Source: an uncultured Collinsella sp.
GTDB taxonomy: Bacteria; Actinomycetota; Coriobacteriia; Coriobacteriales; Coriobacteriaceae
DNA length: 64,000 bases
Direction: 5' to 3'
Assembly: GCA_900542085.1 (NCBI GenBank)
Contig: UQMK01000007.1
Coordinates: forward strand, 1-64,000
Positions 15,252 through 23,200 of this stretch are shown here, piece by piece. Numbering within the stretch: the stretch's first letter is position 1; the number at the start of each line of letters is the position of its first letter. The notes beneath the pieces are model-generated. The model was not told the origin of the DNA and searched no databases. It worked only from the letters and a program-made list of their open reading frames with translations. Both the position numbers and the translations under genes were made by a program.

Positions 15252-17033
15252 TTACTCGTTGAGTAGTCTTACGGCTTCGGCGGCCATGTTCTCGACCGTC
15301 ATGCCGTTCTGAGCGAGCAGCTCGTTGGGGTCGTAGCGGTCGGGGAAGCCCTTGGCGATACCAAAGGTGTGCGTGCGCACAGGCGTGCAGGCCAAGTAGC
15401 ACGCGACACGCTCGCCCCACCCACCGTCCAAGATGCCGTCCTCGAGGGTGACGACAACGCGATGCTCGGCGGCAAGGCTGTCGAGAAACTTGCGGTCAAG
15501 CTCGGTTGCAAAGCGCGGGTTGACGAGCGTGGCCTCGATGCCGTACTCGGCAGCCAAGCGGTTTGCCACGTGCTCGCCCAGTTCAAAGAAGTCGCCAAGC
15601 GCAAGCACGGCTACATCGCGGCCCTGACGCGCGACGTTGTAGCGCACGACGCTGTAATCGGCGCCCTCGGCGGGCGCCAGATCGGGACGGCTTACCAGGC
15701 CGATGCCCGGTACGCGGATTGCCACGGGATGCTCGCGGTGGTCGAGCGACCAGCTCAGCATGGACAGGTATTCTTCCATGCAGGCCGGTGCCAGGTAGCG
15801 CATGTTGGGAAGTCCGCCCAGCATGGAAATATCAAAGAACGAGAGGTGCGTCTCGGACGTTGTGCCAAAGACCGAAGCGCCAAACACCAGGATGGTTGCG
15901 GGGGCGTCGTTGAGGCACAGGTCGTGCCACAGTTCATCGTAGGCGCGCTGCAAAAACGTGCCGTATGCGCCAAAGACCGGCTTGGCGCCGGCGCTGGCGA
16001 GCGCGGTGGCAAAGGTGACGGCGTGCTCTTCGGCAATGCCCACGTCGACAAACTGCTTGCCTGCCGCGGCGCGAAGCTCGGGCGTAAAGCCCATGATATA
16101 GGGCGTGGCAGCCGTGATAGCGACAACCTGCGGGTCGTTCGCGATAGCGGCGTTGAGTGCCTCGCTCGTAATATCGGCATAGGTGCGCGGTGCGGGCTCG
16201 CTCGGGTGGCCCGGGCAAAGTTTGCGACCGGTTGCCATATCGAAGGGCCCCACATGATGCCAGTGCTCGGGGTCGCTCTGGGCTGGCTCAAAGCCCTTGC
16301 CCTTGGCGGTGGAGACGTGCAGCACGATGGGATGATCGATATCGCGCAGCTCCTGCAGCGTATCGACCAGCGCTTGGACATCGTTACCGGCGTCCAGGTA
16401 GCGATAGTCGAGCCCCAGCGCGCGGAAAACGTTGCGCTCGCAGGTGCCGTTGCTGGCGCGCAGCTCGGCCAGATTGCGATACAGGCCACCGTGGTTTTCG
16501 GCAATGGACTGGTCGTTATCGTTGACGATAATGATCAAGTTACTGTCGAGATCGGCGGCATTGTTAAAGCCCTCAAACGCCAGACCGCCCGAAAGCGAGC
16601 CGTCGCCAATAACGGTAATGACGTTATACGTGTCACCCGCCAGGTCGCGCGCGTGGGCAAGACCGCAGCCCAAGCTCACCGAGGTCGAGGTGTGACCCAT
16701 GGCAAACAGGTCATGCTCGGACTCGTCGGGATTGGCAAAGCCAGAGGCCTCGCCATAACGCTCCGGATCGATATAGGTGTACGCGCGCCCGGTCAGCGCC
16801 TTGTGGGCGTAGGTCTGGTGCGAAACGTCAAAGACAAGCTTGTCGATGGGGGAGTTAAACACGCGATGGAGTGCGACCGTGAGTTCAACGACGCCTAGGT
16901 TGGGGGCAACGTGTCCGCCGACAGCGGCGGAGCTTTCGAGGATGGCGTGGCGAATCTCGTCGCAGAGCTGCGGGAGCTCGGCGCGATTAAGAGCCTTGAC
17001 GTCCTCGGGCGTTGTCGTTTGCGTAAGCAGCAT
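15252..17033 (-). CDS. dxs: 1-deoxy-D-xylulose-5-phosphate synthase family enzyme
   Basis: This 593-residue thiamine-diphosphate enzyme would condense pyruvate and glyceraldehyde 3-phosphate, the first step of the MEP isoprenoid pathway. Visible family features are GGHVAPNLGVVELTVALH, SHQTYAHKALTGR with the active-site histidine, the thiamine motif GDGSLSGG...N, and GIAEEHAVTFA with the catalytic glutamate. It is about 30 residues shorter than common Dxs proteins. The usual RYPRG stretch near the substrate phosphate reads RVPGIG, so it is a divergent member. It is monocistronic and diverges from the HD gene. The dxs symbol is given on family grounds. Confidence 0.82.
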   Translation of the reverse strand: MLLTQTTTPEDVKALNRAELPQLCDEIRHAILESSAAVGGHVAPNLGVVELTVALHRVFNSPIDKLVFDVSHQTYAHKALTGRAYTYIDPERYGEASGFANPDESEHDLFAMGHTSTSVSLGCGLAHARDLAGDTYNVITVIGDGSLSGGLAFEGFNNAADLDSNLIIIVNDNDQSIAENHGGLYRNLAELRASNGTCERNVFRALGLDYRYLDAGNDVQALVDTLQELRDIDHPIVLHVSTAKGKGFEPAQSDPEHWHHVGPFDMATGRKLCPGHPSEPAPRTYADITSEALNAAIANDPQVVAITAATPYIMGFTPELRAAAGKQFVDVGIAEEHAVTFATALASAGAKPVFGAYGTFLQRAYDELWHDLCLNDAPATILVFGASVFGTTSETHLSFFDISMLGGLPNMRYLAPACMEEYLSMLSWSLDHREHPVAIRVPGIGLVSRPDLAPAEGADYSVVRYNVARQGRDVAVLALGDFFELGEHVANRLAAEYGIEATLVNPRFATELDRKFLDSLAAEHRVVVTLEDGILDGGWGERVACYLACTPVRTHTFGIAKGFPDRYDPNELLAQNGMTVENMAAEAVRLLNE

Positions 17034-17160
17034 CGTTGTGGGTTACTCCATGCGAATCGAGCGCCGGCGCTCCCTCGGCCGGCACAATTGCACAGAACAG
17101 TCTCGCACATTTTGGCGTTTGATATGTGACGGCGGCGCGGTAATTCGCCAACTGGCGGGG

Positions 17161-17172
17161 CAAAACGTTTTG
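17161..17172. promoter_or_regulatory. 12-bp palindrome between dxs and the HD gene
   Basis: A perfect palindrome, CAAAACGTTTTG, extended by GG and CC with one mismatch, lies between the divergent dxs and HD genes. It could be an operator; nothing else supports that. Confidence 0.3.
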
Positions 17173-17261
17173 TCCGATGCCATACTGGTAGATTCGATGA
17201 TGATTTTATTCAATGCGTGCAGGCCGTGGCTTGCCGCCGTGAGCCGCTGGAAGGAGGCAGC

Positions 17262-17819
17262 ATGTCTGATGCCGTTCGTGCCGAGAAAATCGCGCACGAG
17301 GTCGACTATGCCGCCCACCAGCTGGCCCAGGCGGGCCGCTTGGACCTGACGCACGAGTTTATCCAGCATGGCGACGTGACGGTCTATGCACATGTGACTT
17401 CGGTAGCGCGGGCGAGCCTGTCCTTTGCCGAGCGCTTGGGCCGTGCTGGCATTTCGGTCGACCGTGCATCGCTGTTGCGCGGAGCCTTGTTACACGATTA
17501 CTTTCTCTACGATTGGCATGACCCCGATCCGAGCCATCGACTGCACGGATTTCGGCATCCATTTTTTGCCCTGGCACGTGCCGAAGAGGATTTTGAGCTG
17601 ACGCCGCGCGAACGGAATATTATCGCGCGACATATGTTTCCGCTGGTGCCAGTGCCGCCGACGTGTCGCGAGGCATGGATTGTGTGCCTGGCTGATAAGT
17701 GGTGCGCACTGTGCGAGACGGTCGCCGGCCGTCTGCCGCGCAAAGACGGCGTGAACGATTTGAACGAGGGCTCGAGTGACGGCTCGAGTAAAGCATCGAG
17801 CGAAAAGAGGAGAGGGTAG
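17262..17819 (+). CDS. HD domain hydrolase
   Basis: The 185-residue protein has HD-superfamily metal ligands in YAHVTSVAR, LLHDYFLYDWHD and the later HPFFALARAE and RHMFPL stretches. HD proteins of this short type hydrolyse phosphate esters of nucleotides or similar compounds; the substrate is not evident. The ATG at 17262 follows a perfect AAGGAGG. A Ser/Glu-rich tail ends at the stop, and the next gene starts three bases later, so the two share a transcript. Confidence 0.8.
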   Translation: MSDAVRAEKIAHEVDYAAHQLAQAGRLDLTHEFIQHGDVTVYAHVTSVARASLSFAERLGRAGISVDRASLLRGALLHDYFLYDWHDPDPSHRLHGFRHPFFALARAEEDFELTPRERNIIARHMFPLVPVPPTCREAWIVCLADKWCALCETVAGRLPRKDGVNDLNEGSSDGSSKASSEKRRG

Positions 17820-17822
17820 ACG

Positions 17823-18842
17823 GTGGAAACCGCGATTGATATGGCGTTTGGCGGCGCGACGCTTGCCGCCTGTCCACTCTCGGCACTGGTGCTCTCGTTT
17901 GCCTTTTACGGGTTTTGCGGCTGGGCATGGGAGTCGACAGTATGCGCCATGCTTAACCAAGGACGCTTCGCCAACAGCGGATTCTTGCTGGGGCCGTGTT
18001 GTCCTATCTATGGTGTGGGCGGCATAGCCTGCTGGCTTTTGCTGCGTGGGATTCCGGATGCCTCGGGCCAGTTTGTCGCGGCGGCGCTTGTATGCAGCGT
18101 AATCGAGTACAGCGTTGGGCTTCTATTGGAAAAGACAACAGGCGCGCGCTTTTGGGATTACTCGCACCTGCCGTTTAATTTGCATGGGCGCATCTGCCTG
18201 TACTGGGCTTGCGCGTTTGGCCTGGGTGCGTTGTGCATTTGCCGTTTAGTGGAGCCGGCATTGCTGGGGCTGCTCGGCCATTTGCCGGTGCTGATTGTGC
18301 GGCTGTCCGCCTTTATCGTCGCGGTCGCGATGATGGTCGACGCGGCATGCTCTTTGGCCAGTTGGCGCCGCCTGTCCGATCAGCTGGAGCGTGTGCGTGC
18401 CGACCTTGCCGACCGCATCAATGAGTCGCTTGCCGATGCGTCTGACTCCATGCTCGAACGTATTCCCGATTCGGCGATTGACTCGGTGGCGCAGACGCAT
18501 ATCCGCAGCCGTGCCGTTAACGCGTGGCTGGCCGAGCTGGGCGACGCAACGCTCGATGCCCTGCGTGAGAAGGCTTCGATGCCGACGTTTATCTCGGACG
18601 GCGCTCATGGCCTGGCGCTTGCCGCCCGCCGCGTGGCCGATGCCGCGCCGAGCGTGCCCCATCCATCGCTCGCCCGTCTCCGTGCCGGCAGGCGCGCGAA
18701 CCGTCCGGTGCCGAGTGTGTCGCTCAGTCGTCGCGACCTGCGCTTCTTCAATGCATTCCCGCGCTTGCGCATCAACCGCTACGAGGGTGTCATTCGAGCA
18801 ACTGATCTCCGCGACCGAGCCCGCGAACTGTTCCGGCGCTAA
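17823..18842 (+). CDS. CmpB-type (putative ABC-transporter type IV) membrane protein
   Basis: The first half of this 339-residue protein matches the PF06541 family: a signature around NSGFLLGPCCPIYGVGG and GARFWDYSHLPFNLHGRICL, with four or five membrane helices. The second half (about 170-339) is soluble, helical and basic, with no recognised domain. The GTG start at 17823 has an AGAGGAGAGGG site. Despite the family name there is no ATPase nearby, so transport is unproven. Confidence 0.82.
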   Translation: METAIDMAFGGATLAACPLSALVLSFAFYGFCGWAWESTVCAMLNQGRFANSGFLLGPCCPIYGVGGIACWLLLRGIPDASGQFVAAALVCSVIEYSVGLLLEKTTGARFWDYSHLPFNLHGRICLYWACAFGLGALCICRLVEPALLGLLGHLPVLIVRLSAFIVAVAMMVDAACSLASWRRLSDQLERVRADLADRINESLADASDSMLERIPDSAIDSVAQTHIRSRAVNAWLAELGDATLDALREKASMPTFISDGAHGLALAARRVADAAPSVPHPSLARLRAGRRANRPVPSVSLSRRDLRFFNAFPRLRINRYEGVIRATDLRDRARELFRR

Positions 18843-18873
18843 GAGCTGGAGTCGTAGAGGCGCCTTGCAAGTG

Positions 18874-19017
18874 CGTGTTTCCTAGGAAAGTCACCTTATC
18901 GCTCTGCCCAATCGTGATCTCCCTAGGGAAAACACGCTACTGCCGACGCCGACTGTGATTCCCTTAGGGAAAACACGCTAAAGAGCTCCTAGCCGTGTTT
19001 CCCCTAGGGGAATCACG
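18874..19017. repeat. Left palindrome array flanking the AbiEi/DUF559-like gene
   Basis: Four near-palindromes lie at 18874-18895, 18914-18936, 18955-18977 and 18994-19017. All are variants of a 23-24 bp site with the centre TTCCCCTAGGGGAA and ends CGTG and CACG. The last three, with their spacers, match 20342-20445 at all but about four of 104 positions. The first palindrome and its spacer are more diverged from the right array. The array ends 28 bases before the gene start. Bases 18843-18873 show nothing else. Confidence 0.9.
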
Positions 19018-19045
19018 TTTGAACTGAGGCTATGAGGCGTCATTG

Positions 19046-20230
19046 ATGCCAGAGGGCCTAGAGAGGGCAAGGAAACTGCCGCCTGCACCTCGATGGCAAC
19101 CGTTCACCGAGCGACGTAGTTGTGGTGCGCACCGGGATGACGTCTTTGACCTGCGGCGTCAAGCAGTACGTCAAGCTTTTGGTCAGTTAATGGCAAGAGA
19201 TTGGCAAGGTGCCTTTTGGCTATGCTGCCTCTATTGGGAGGTGGCTTTCGTGAGGAATACCAGCGCACGGCAAAGGATTGAAGAACAGCTTGATGGGGCG
19301 GAGCGCTTGCAGCGTTGTCTAGTGCCCAAAACCAGGGCGGATCGCGAAGCACTTCGTCGCGCCGTAGCGGCAGGGGTGGCCGTGCGTCCGTTTAGCGGGA
19401 TGTTCATGCGCGCCTCCACGTGGGATGCGCTCAAGACGAGTCCGCGCGTTCGTTGGCGCTATGTTCAAAATACGTTTCTCGACGAGCACCCTGACGAGGC
19501 CGTCTGTTCCTTTTCTGCTGCGCTTGACCATGGACTTTGGGTTTCGAAGAAATATCTGGACACAATTCATCTTGTAGCTAGCGGGCGCTCGCATGGTAGG
19601 TGCGGCACGGGAATCCATCGGCATGAGTGCCCTCTAAATGAGATCGAGCTAAACGGCACCGTGAAACGAACGACGCTAGAACGGACGGTACTCGACTGCT
19701 CACTTGTTGCTTCTTTTGAAGACGGTCTGGCTATAGCTGATAGCGCCCTGCGGTTCTGCAAGCTCGATATCCAAAAGTATCGCGACTATGTTGAAGCGCT
19801 GGCGCGATGTCACTCTGGGGCTTTGTGCGCTGAGATGGTAGCGCGCTATGCCGATGGCGCTTCGGAGAGCGGCGGCGAATCCATCGTGCGCGGATTGATT
19901 ATCGCGCTGGGTTACCTTCCTCCGACCATGTTGCAAGCCGAGTTTGTTGACCCGATCGATGGCGGTGCGATTCGTGCTGATATGTACTACGAGTTGCCGA
20001 ATGGGCTTCGCTTAATTATTGAGGTCGATGGTTTTGGCAAATACGTTGGTGCGGACGGCCTGGGAAAAGAGATGCAAAGGCGCTTGGTTGCAGAACGTCA
20101 ACGAGAGTCGCACATTACGGCTCTGGGCATTCCGGTCATGAGGGTGCAATTTAGTCGCGTGTACGAGGACGGTTATCTCGAACACCTACTGAAGCGTTTC
20201 GGTGTGCCAAAAGTCGCTCCTCATATGTAG
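19046..20230 (+). CDS. AbiEi-like plus DUF559-like (Vsr-fold) nuclease protein
   Basis: The N-terminal two thirds of this 394-residue protein resemble the actinobacterial AbiEi-antitoxin-like family, with FSGMFMRASTWDAL, SAALDHGLWVS and RTVLDCSLVASFEDGLAIADSALR. The C-terminal part (about 310-390) looks like a DUF559/Vsr nuclease: AIRADMYYELPNGLRLIIEVDGFGKY supplies D, E and D/K-type catalytic positions, followed by RQRESHITALGIPVMRVQF. The start at 19046 has a GAGG site eight bases upstream. The gene stands alone, lower in GC, and is bracketed by two near-identical palindrome arrays. Nuclease activity and any link to the palindromes are inference. Confidence 0.7.
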   Translation: MPEGLERARKLPPAPRWQPFTERRSCGAHRDDVFDLRRQAVRQAFGQLMARDWQGAFWLCCLYWEVAFVRNTSARQRIEEQLDGAERLQRCLVPKTRADREALRRAVAAGVAVRPFSGMFMRASTWDALKTSPRVRWRYVQNTFLDEHPDEAVCSFSAALDHGLWVSKKYLDTIHLVASGRSHGRCGTGIHRHECPLNEIELNGTVKRTTLERTVLDCSLVASFEDGLAIADSALRFCKLDIQKYRDYVEALARCHSGALCAEMVARYADGASESGGESIVRGLIIALGYLPPTMLQAEFVDPIDGGAIRADMYYELPNGLRLIIEVDGFGKYVGADGLGKEMQRRLVAERQRESHITALGIPVMRVQFSRVYEDGYLEHLLKRFGVPKVAPHM

Positions 20231-20302
20231 TGTTGGGCAGTGGAGGAGATGCTGACAAAGGTTGTTTTGCGTGGAATGGCTTTTTGATATGGTCGTCAGC
20301 TT

Positions 20303-20445
20303 CGTTTTCCTTAAGGGGGCGTCACCCTGCTCCGCCCAGTTGTGATCTCCCTAGGGAAAACACGCTACTGCCGACACCGACTGTGATTCCCCTAGGGAAA
20401 ACACGCTAAAGAGCGCCTAGCCGTGTTTTCCCTAGGGGAATCACG
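20303..20445. repeat. Right palindrome array flanking the AbiEi/DUF559-like gene
   Basis: Four palindromes at 20303-20326 (degenerate), 20342-20364, 20383-20405 and 20422-20445 repeat the left array in the same order and orientation, with the same spacer sequences. The two arrays are therefore long direct repeats of about 144 bp enclosing one gene. Bases 20446-20699, up to amt, show no further repeat or gene; part of this stretch must hold the amt promoter, which was not pinpointed. Confidence 0.9.
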
Positions 20446-20699
20446 GACGAATCTGATGCGGAGTCTGCCTTGGGACTGCCTTGCCTCTGCATATAGCTGA
20501 TTTGAAATGCGGGCATAGATGGCTTCTTGATTTACGCGTTTCCCATTGGTTTCGCGCCCGTTGCCGCGCCGTTTCCAAGATTGCGGCACCGTTTCCATTC
20601 GACAACGCAGCGTTTAACAACGCCGCATCTGGTCTACACCAGTTGCCCCTCGGCCGCATTGTGGGCGCCGACAACGTTCATGCGACCAAGGGGGAGCGA

Positions 20700-21977
20700 A
20701 TGTACGATACGGGATCGACAACGTTTATGCTCATCTGCACCATGCTCGTGTTTTTAATGACACCGGGTTTGGCGTTTTTCTATGGTGGCCTGTCCAGGCG
20801 CAAAAATGTTATCAACACCATGCTTATGTGCTTTGGCGCCATTGGCCTGGTCGGTGTGCTGCGGATTGTTGCCGGCTGGTCGCTGGCCTACGGTGGCGAC
20901 GGTTCCAGTCCGTTTATTGGCGGCTTTGACCAGCTGCTGTGCCTGCCGGTGCTCAACCGCGTGCTGCAGGCGGCCGAGGGCAATGCCGCGGACGGCGCCG
21001 TCTACCCTCAGATCATCAACATCGCCTTCCAAATGGCGTTTGCCATGATCACCGCCGCTATCGTTACGGGCAGTCTGGCAGGCCGCGTTAAGTTTGGTGC
21101 CATGACGGCCTTCCTGGGCATTTGGCTGCTCGTGGTCTATGCGCCGCTCGCCCACATGGTTTGGGGCGGCGATGGCTCCTTTATCGGTGACATTATCGGC
21201 GCACTCGACTTTGCTGGCGGCGACGTGGTGCACATTTCGTCCGGTCTGACGGGCCTGATTCTCTGCTTAATGCTCGGTCGTCGTCGCGGCTTTGGCATGG
21301 TGAGCTATCGTCCGCATTACGTGCCGTTTGTGGCGCTGGGCGCCGGTCTGCTTTGGTTTGGCTGGTTTGGCTTTAACGGCGGCAGCGAGTTTAAGGCCGA
21401 CGCCGTGGCGGCGCTCGCCATCCTCAACACCGTGACGGCCAGCGCGGCGGGCATGGTCTCGTGGCTTGCTGTCGAGCGCGTGCATACCGGTCGCCCCACG
21501 CTGGTGGGTGCCAGCACCGGTCTGGTTGCGGGCCTTGTGGTGGTCACACCGGGCGCGGGCTTTGTCGAGCCGTGGGCGGCGCTGGTTATGGGCCTGATCG
21601 TGTCTCCCGTCTGCTACCTGGCCATCAGCCATCTTAAGACCAAGTTCGGCTACGACGATGCGCTCGATGCGTTCGGTTGCCACGGCATCGGCGGCATCTT
21701 GGGCGGCGTGCTCACAGGCCTGTTCTGCGTGCCGGAGCTCTCGTGGACCGGTAAGGGCGGTCTGTTCTACACGGGCGATGTGTCACTGCTCATCTCGCAG
21801 ATTTTGGGCATTGTGGTGACGGTCGCTATTGTGCTGGTGCTCGACTTGGTGATCGCCGCGGTAGTCAAGGCGCTGTTCCATGGCAGCCTGCGTGTGGACG
21901 AGGCAGACGAGGCGTTGGGCCTGGATGCAAGTCAGCACGGCGAGAGCGCATATCCTTCGTTTAGTGGTTTGGACTAG
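20700..21977 (+). CDS. amt: Ammonium transporter
   Basis: This 425-residue Amt/Mep/Rh channel has about eleven membrane helices. Family landmarks include GLAFFYGGLSRRKNVINTMLMC, the periplasmic HMVWGGDG region, FAGGDVVHISSGLTGL, WFGWFGFNGGS and the twin-His region DALDAFGCHGIGGILGG. It conducts ammonium into the cell. The ATG at 20700 follows GGGGGAG; the frame is open upstream but lacks family sequence. glnB follows 48 bases later, the classic pair in which the PII protein plugs the channel when nitrogen is plentiful. Confidence 0.96.
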   Translation: MYDTGSTTFMLICTMLVFLMTPGLAFFYGGLSRRKNVINTMLMCFGAIGLVGVLRIVAGWSLAYGGDGSSPFIGGFDQLLCLPVLNRVLQAAEGNAADGAVYPQIINIAFQMAFAMITAAIVTGSLAGRVKFGAMTAFLGIWLLVVYAPLAHMVWGGDGSFIGDIIGALDFAGGDVVHISSGLTGLILCLMLGRRRGFGMVSYRPHYVPFVALGAGLLWFGWFGFNGGSEFKADAVAALAILNTVTASAAGMVSWLAVERVHTGRPTLVGASTGLVAGLVVVTPGAGFVEPWAALVMGLIVSPVCYLAISHLKTKFGYDDALDAFGCHGIGGILGGVLTGLFCVPELSWTGKGGLFYTGDVSLLISQILGIVVTVAIVLVLDLVIAAVVKALFHGSLRVDEADEALGLDASQHGESAYPSFSGLD

Positions 21978-22025
21978 CGGTTTCTAACGCTCTGTCAGAC
22001 CAACTCTTAAAGAGAGGAATTCACT

Positions 22026-22364
22026 ATGAAGAAAATTACGGCGATTGTTCGTGCTGAAAAGCTTGAGGTTCTCAAAGACGCGCTGTTTGCTGCTGATGTT
22101 CGTGGTATGACTATCAACCAAGTGCAGGACTGCGGCGCTCAGCATGGCTGGAAGGAATACGTGCGCGGCAACGAGTTGCTTGTCAACACGATCCCTAAGG
22201 TGCAGTTCACGCTCATTTGTGCCGATGAGCATGTCGACGGTATTGTCGAGATTATCTGCAACGCCGCTCGCACCGGAGCCGTCGGCGACGGCAAGATCTG
22301 GGTCGAGCCGGTCGAGGAAGTCATCCGCATCCGTACCGGCGAACACGGCCCCGCCGCGGTGTAG
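22026..22364 (+). CDS. glnB: Nitrogen regulatory protein PII
   Basis: The 112-residue PII protein starts KKITAIVRAEKLEVLKDAL. It has a T-loop (GAQHGWKEYVRGNELLVNTIPKVQ) and the C-terminal GDGKIWVEPVEEVIRIRTGE signature that binds ATP, ADP and 2-oxoglutarate. Its place behind amt suggests a GlnK-like role in gating the channel. The usual uridylylated T-loop tyrosine may be the Y of KEYVRG. The start has an AGAGAGGAATTC site. Confidence 0.95.
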   Translation: MKKITAIVRAEKLEVLKDALFAADVRGMTINQVQDCGAQHGWKEYVRGNELLVNTIPKVQFTLICADEHVDGIVEIICNAARTGAVGDGKIWVEPVEEVIRIRTGEHGPAAV

Positions 22365-22438
22365 GGCCGACCGTCTGTCATCTGCAACGTTAAAATACTG
22401 CAGTGAGGCATAAGGCTTGTGTTGCGAATGGACGGATT

Positions 22439-23101
22439 ATGGGTCGCAATAAATATCCCGAGGAGACGGTCGCGAAGATTCTCGACGCGGCACTGGAGCT
22501 ATTCTGTGCACAGGGCTATGAGGGGACGAGCATTCAAGATATCGTTGACCGTCTCGATGGCATGACCAAGGGCGCTGTCTATCATCACTTTAAGAGCAAA
22601 GAGGAGATTTTCAACGCCGCATTTGATCGGGCGATGACTCCGATTGTTGAACACCGCCGCTCGATGCTTGGCGTCGGTAATATGACCGGCGCCCAAAAGC
22701 TAAAAAGGCTTTACGCTCCCGAGTCCGTCGTTCCGCAAATTGAGCTATGGGCACGTATACGTCCTGCAGCAGATCCGGTAAAAAGCTCGCGTCTTCTGGC
22801 GATGCAGTACCAGGGCTCGTTTGACGAGTCGGCCGATGGCTATCTCTTGCCGGTGATCGAGGAGGGCATCGCCGACGGCTCCATTGCGTGCGAATGCCCG
22901 CGCGAAGCGGCGGAGGCCGTATCGTTGTTGGCGAATCTTTGGCTGCTGCCGCTGTTCCGTCCGCTTGAGACCAAGGATCGAATGCTCGCTCGCGCTCAAT
23001 GTTTGGCGCAGATGGCTGCCGCGGTGGGACTCGATTTGGGGGAAGAAGTGCTTCAGACAACGGCGCAGATTTGGGACGTATGGGACCGCGCCGGGTGGTA
23101 A
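22439..23101 (+). CDS. TetR family regulator of the adjacent MFS gene
   Basis: The 220-residue TetR regulator has its helix-turn-helix at about residues 10-55 (AALELFCAQGYEGTSIQDIVDRLDGMTKGAVYHHFKSKEEIF). The ligand-binding half has no recognised specificity. Two matching operators lie just after it (23107-23122) and before the MFS gene (23168-23188), so it most likely represses that transporter. The start at 22439 fits the family N-terminus (GRNKYPEETVAKIL); an upstream GTG-type start is possible. Confidence 0.88.
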   Translation: MGRNKYPEETVAKILDAALELFCAQGYEGTSIQDIVDRLDGMTKGAVYHHFKSKEEIFNAAFDRAMTPIVEHRRSMLGVGNMTGAQKLKRLYAPESVVPQIELWARIRPAADPVKSSRLLAMQYQGSFDESADGYLLPVIEEGIADGSIACECPREAAEAVSLLANLWLLPLFRPLETKDRMLARAQCLAQMAAAVGLDLGEEVLQTTAQIWDVWDRAGW

Positions 23102-23106
23102 TATAG

Positions 23107-23122
23107 ATACCAACGGTATGTA
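23107..23122. promoter_or_regulatory. TetR operator 1
   Basis: ATACCAACGGTATGTA contains the inverted ATACC/GGTAT around AAC and shares GGTATGTA with operator 2. It starts five bases after the tetR stop codon. Confidence 0.6.
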
Positions 23123-23134
23123 ATAGATTTGAAC

Positions 23135-23156
23135 GGGCAGCTCCGGCTGCCCTTTT
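23135..23156 (+). terminator. Terminator after tetR
   Basis: GGGCAGC and GGCTGCCC form a tight stem followed by TTTT. It separates tetR from the MFS pseudogene. Confidence 0.85.
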
Positions 23157-23167
23157 CAAGTCGATAA

Positions 23168-23188
23168 ATACATACTAACGGTATGTAT
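23168..23188 (+). promoter_or_regulatory. TetR operator 2
   Basis: Perfect 8-bp arms, ATACATAC and GTATGTAT, flank TAACG, 12 bases before the MFS start codon. It shares the half-site GTATGTA with operator 1. Confidence 0.7.
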
Positions 23189-23200
23189 GGGGGCGGACTT

